This document shows positions 62,158 through 64,000 of a stretch of 64,000 nucleotides of DNA, piece by piece. The stretch lies in NCBI RefSeq assembly GCF_030541005.1, contig NZ_JASSVM010000005.1:124001-188000 (forward strand). Direction: 5' to 3'. Every line of letters starts with the position of its first letter. Within the stretch, counting starts at the first letter, position 1. Both the position numbers and the translations under genes were made by a program. Under the pieces are notes generated by a model. The model had not been told where the DNA came from. It did no database searches and worked only from the letters and a program-made list of their open reading frames with translations. This stretch comes from Marinobacter sp. SS5-14b. Its GTDB lineage: Bacteria; Pseudomonadota; Gammaproteobacteria; Pseudomonadales; Oleiphilaceae.

Positions 62158-63369
62158 ATGCAGGAATCAATCACCTCCGGCGTTTCCCTGGATCGCCTGA
62201 AGCGTATTACCCGCCACTTCGACGAGAACTACATTCAACCCGGCAAGATCCCGGGGGCGGTCACGCTGGTGGCCCGGCATAGCAAGGTTCTCTGGTGTGA
62301 AGCCCAGGGCCTGAGAGATGTCGAACGCAACCTGCCCATGGAACGGGATACCGTGTTCCGCATCTACTCCATGACCAAGCCCATCACCTCCATCGCCATG
62401 ATGCAGCTGTATGAGCAAGGCAAATTCCTGCTGAACGACCCGGTACACAAGTACATTCCATCCTGGCGAAACCTTCAGGTGTACAAGGGTGGCCGCTACC
62501 CGGATTTCGAAACCGAACCGGCAACCACCACCATGACCATCCGGGACCTGATGACTCACACCTCCGGGCTGACCTACGGTTTCACCGAGCGAACAGAAGT
62601 CGATGCTGCCTATCGCCAGCTGAAACTGGATGGCAGTTCGATCCTGACCCTGGACAAGCTGGTGGATCGCCTTGCAGAACTGCCACTGGAGTTCTCACCG
62701 GGCACCGCGTGGAACTATTCCGTATCCACCGATGTACTGGGTTACCTGGTTGAGCTGTTATCCGGCAAGCCACTGGATGCGTATTTCCGTGAGCACATTT
62801 TCGAGCCACTGGGCATGACCGACACCGGCTTTCAGGTGCGGCCGGACCAGCAGGAGCGTTTCGCCGCCTGCTATCTGTACCAACCCGGAGACACCATGAA
62901 GCTGCAGGACGATCCGGAGCGCTCCCGTTATCTAAAGCAGCCCAAGTTCCTGTCCGGCGGCGGTGGGCTGGTCTCCACCATTGATGACTATTTCCGCTTC
63001 GCCCAGGCCCTCTGCCAGGGTGGAGCGTATCAGGGCCAACGCATCATCGGGCGCAAAACCCTGGAATTCATGCGCCTGAACCACCTGCCTGGCGGCAAGG
63101 ACCTGCCGGGGCTTTCTATTGGCGGCTTCAGCGAAACACCCTATGCCGGCAGCGGGTTCGGGCTGGGCTTTTCGGTGAAAACCGATGTTGCCAGTTCCGC
63201 CACCATCGGCTCCGAAGGCGAATTCGGCTGGGGCGGGCTGGCCAGCACCAGCTTCTTTGTGGATCCTGTGGAAGACATGGTGGTGATCTTCATGACCCAG
63301 CTGATGCCATCTTCCTCCTACCCCATCCGCCAGGACCTCCGGGCACTGGTGTACGGAGCCCTGAACTGA
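62158..63369 (+). CDS. Beta-lactamase-family serine hydrolase
   Basis: This 403-residue hydrolase of the class C beta-lactamase/esterase family has the nucleophile motif SMTK (Ser71 to Lys74), the YSV triad (in WNYSVSTD, near 183) and HTSGLTYG; the third motif, usually KTG or HxG-like, is near [10 protein letters not shown]. No signal peptide is visible, so a cytoplasmic esterase or peptidase is more likely than a resistance enzyme. ATG 62158 is the start that keeps the conserved N-terminus; the frame is open inside the PACE gene upstream. The gene begins 25 bases after the PACE stop. Confidence 0.88.
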   Translation: MQESITSGVSLDRLKRITRHFDENYIQPGKIPGAVTLVARHSKVLWCEAQGLRDVERNLPMERDTVFRIYSMTKPITSIAMMQLYEQGKFLLNDPVHKYIPSWRNLQVYKGGRYPDFETEPATTTMTIRDLMTHTSGLTYGFTERTEVDAAYRQLKLDGSSILTLDKLVDRLAELPLEFSPGTAWNYSVSTDVLGYLVELLSGKPLDAYFREHIFEPLGMTDTGFQVRPDQQERFAACYLYQPGDTMKLQDDPERSRYLKQPKFLSGGGGLVSTIDDYFRFAQALCQGGAYQGQRIIGRKTLEFMRLNHLPGGKDLPGLSIGGFSETPYAGSGFGLGFSVKTDVASSATIGSEGEFGWGGLASTSFFVDPVEDMVVIFMTQLMPSSSYPIRQDLRALVYGALN

Positions 63370-63486
63370 TACCGCCATCTGCTTTATAAGGCTATAACTG
63401 CTGGTACCGTGCCGAACCGCAATAGCCTGTGGCATACTCGGTTTCTCAAACCAATAATGAACAATCCACCCGCAAGGAATGTTGTG

Positions 63487-64000
63487 ATGAAACCAGCAAC
63501 TCTCGCGCTGCACGCCGGCTTCAAGAGCGACCCGACCACCAAGGCCGCTACCACTCCTATTTACCAGACCACGTCCTACACCTTTGATGACACCCAGCAC
63601 GGTGCCGATCTGTTTGATCTGAAAGTTCAGGGCAACATTTACACCCGCATCATGAACCCGACCAACAATGTACTGGAAGAGCGCATGACCGCGCTGGAAG
63701 GTGGCGTTGGCGCACTGGCAGTAGCATCCGGCATGGCCGCAATTACCTACGCCCTGCAGACCATCTGCAAGGTCGGTAACAACATTGTCAGCACCGGCCA
63801 GCTTTATGGCGGCACCTACAACCTGTTTGCCCACTCCCTGCCTAACCAGGGCATCGAGTGCAAGATGGTGCGCCACGATGATTTCGAGGCAGTCGAGAAC
63901 GCCATCGACGACCAGACCCGCGCCCTGTTCTGCGAATCTATCGGCAACCCGGCGGGCAACGTGGTGGATATCCAGAAGTGGGCGGAGATTGCCCACAAGC
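63487..64000 (+). CDS. metY: O-acetylhomoserine sulfhydrylase MetY (5' part of the gene)
   Basis: The window edge cuts this gene after 171 residues. It begins KPATLALHAGFKSDPTTKAATTPIYQTTSYTFDDTQHGADLFDLKVQGNIYTRIMNPTNNVLEERMTALEGGVGALAVASGMAAI, the start of a Cys/Met-metabolism PLP enzyme with the MetY features (long N-terminal segment, NPTN and ALEGG). The PLP lysine lies beyond the window. MetY makes homocysteine from O-acetylhomoserine and sulphide. A clear AAGGA precedes the ATG; an in-frame GTG two codons upstream is less likely. Confidence 0.92.
   Translation, partial: MKPATLALHAGFKSDPTTKAATTPIYQTTSYTFDDTQHGADLFDLKVQGNIYTRIMNPTNNVLEERMTALEGGVGALAVASGMAAITYALQTICKVGNNIVSTGQLYGGTYNLFAHSLPNQGIECKMVRHDDFEAVENAIDDQTRALFCESIGNPAGNVVDIQKWAEIAHK

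Overview
The window reads as a contiguous piece of chromosome from a marine gammaproteobacterium close to Marinobacter, within the wider Pseudomonas-like group. Supporting evidence: G+C near 60% in ordinary genes (36 of 60 bases in one hand-counted line), a block photolyase-moeB-prmC-prfA-hemA-TPR lipoprotein-lolB-ispE-tRNA-Gln-prs-rplY-pth-ychF whose order I recall from Pseudomonas, DUF1631 and OlsB/OlsA proteins, and TRAP-type uptake. The genus is an inference from gene content. Coding density is high and no gap between genes exceeds 300 bases.

Layout. 1-9.0 kb: housekeeping genes (ffh, a cytochrome c assembly-type membrane protein, a CorC/HlyC-type transporter, DUF1631, a TonB-like protein, grxD, argF, an orphan iron-type ABC ATPase). 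9.0-13.1 kb: glpK and an RstAB-like two-component pair. 13.1-21.2 kb: two lipid-related operons, olsBA (ornithine lipids) and a GT4 glycosyltransferase plus PAP2 phosphatase, with an FKBP isomerase, an acetyl-CoA hydrolase/transferase, a secreted orphan protein and a Tas-like reductase between them. 21.2-29 kb: dinB with a LexA box, DUF1244, HopJ-like, minCDE, DUF2804, a secreted START protein, a CBS protein and PIN-PhoH. 29-35.8 kb: an AraC regulator facing an FAD dehydrogenase, a TPP enzyme and pxpABC. 35.8-42.5 kb: dctD, dctB, a fused TRAP permease and a TAXI binding protein. 42.5-47.1 kb: a run YjbQ/AstE-like/RimK/RimB-like/MscS/DUF432-like, all on the minus strand. 47.2-60 kb: the conserved core block. 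60-64 kb: an AT-richer orphan membrane protein, tRNA-Met, a PACE efflux protein, a serine hydrolase and the start of metY.

The main finding is regulatory. Both lipid operons are preceded by tandem 7-bp repeats separated by 4 bp, the architecture of a Pho box: CTGTCGCATTTCTGTCAT before the GT4/PAP2 pair and four CTGTCAC-like units before olsBA. This suggests a phosphate-starvation module that replaces phospholipid with ornithine lipid and possibly a PAP2/GT4-derived glycolipid.

Other regulatory signals that fit their genes: a sigma-54 promoter with an upstream palindromic region before the TAXI-TRAP-dctBD run, a 22-bp-period direct repeat between araC and the FAD dehydrogenase, a minCDE terminator lying inside the opposing DUF2804 gene, and a 111-bp element with perfect 29-bp inverted arms between phrB and moeB. 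The RimK cluster pairs a glutamate ligase with a zinc-hydrolase-type protein, which could be a protein glutamylation writer/eraser pair.
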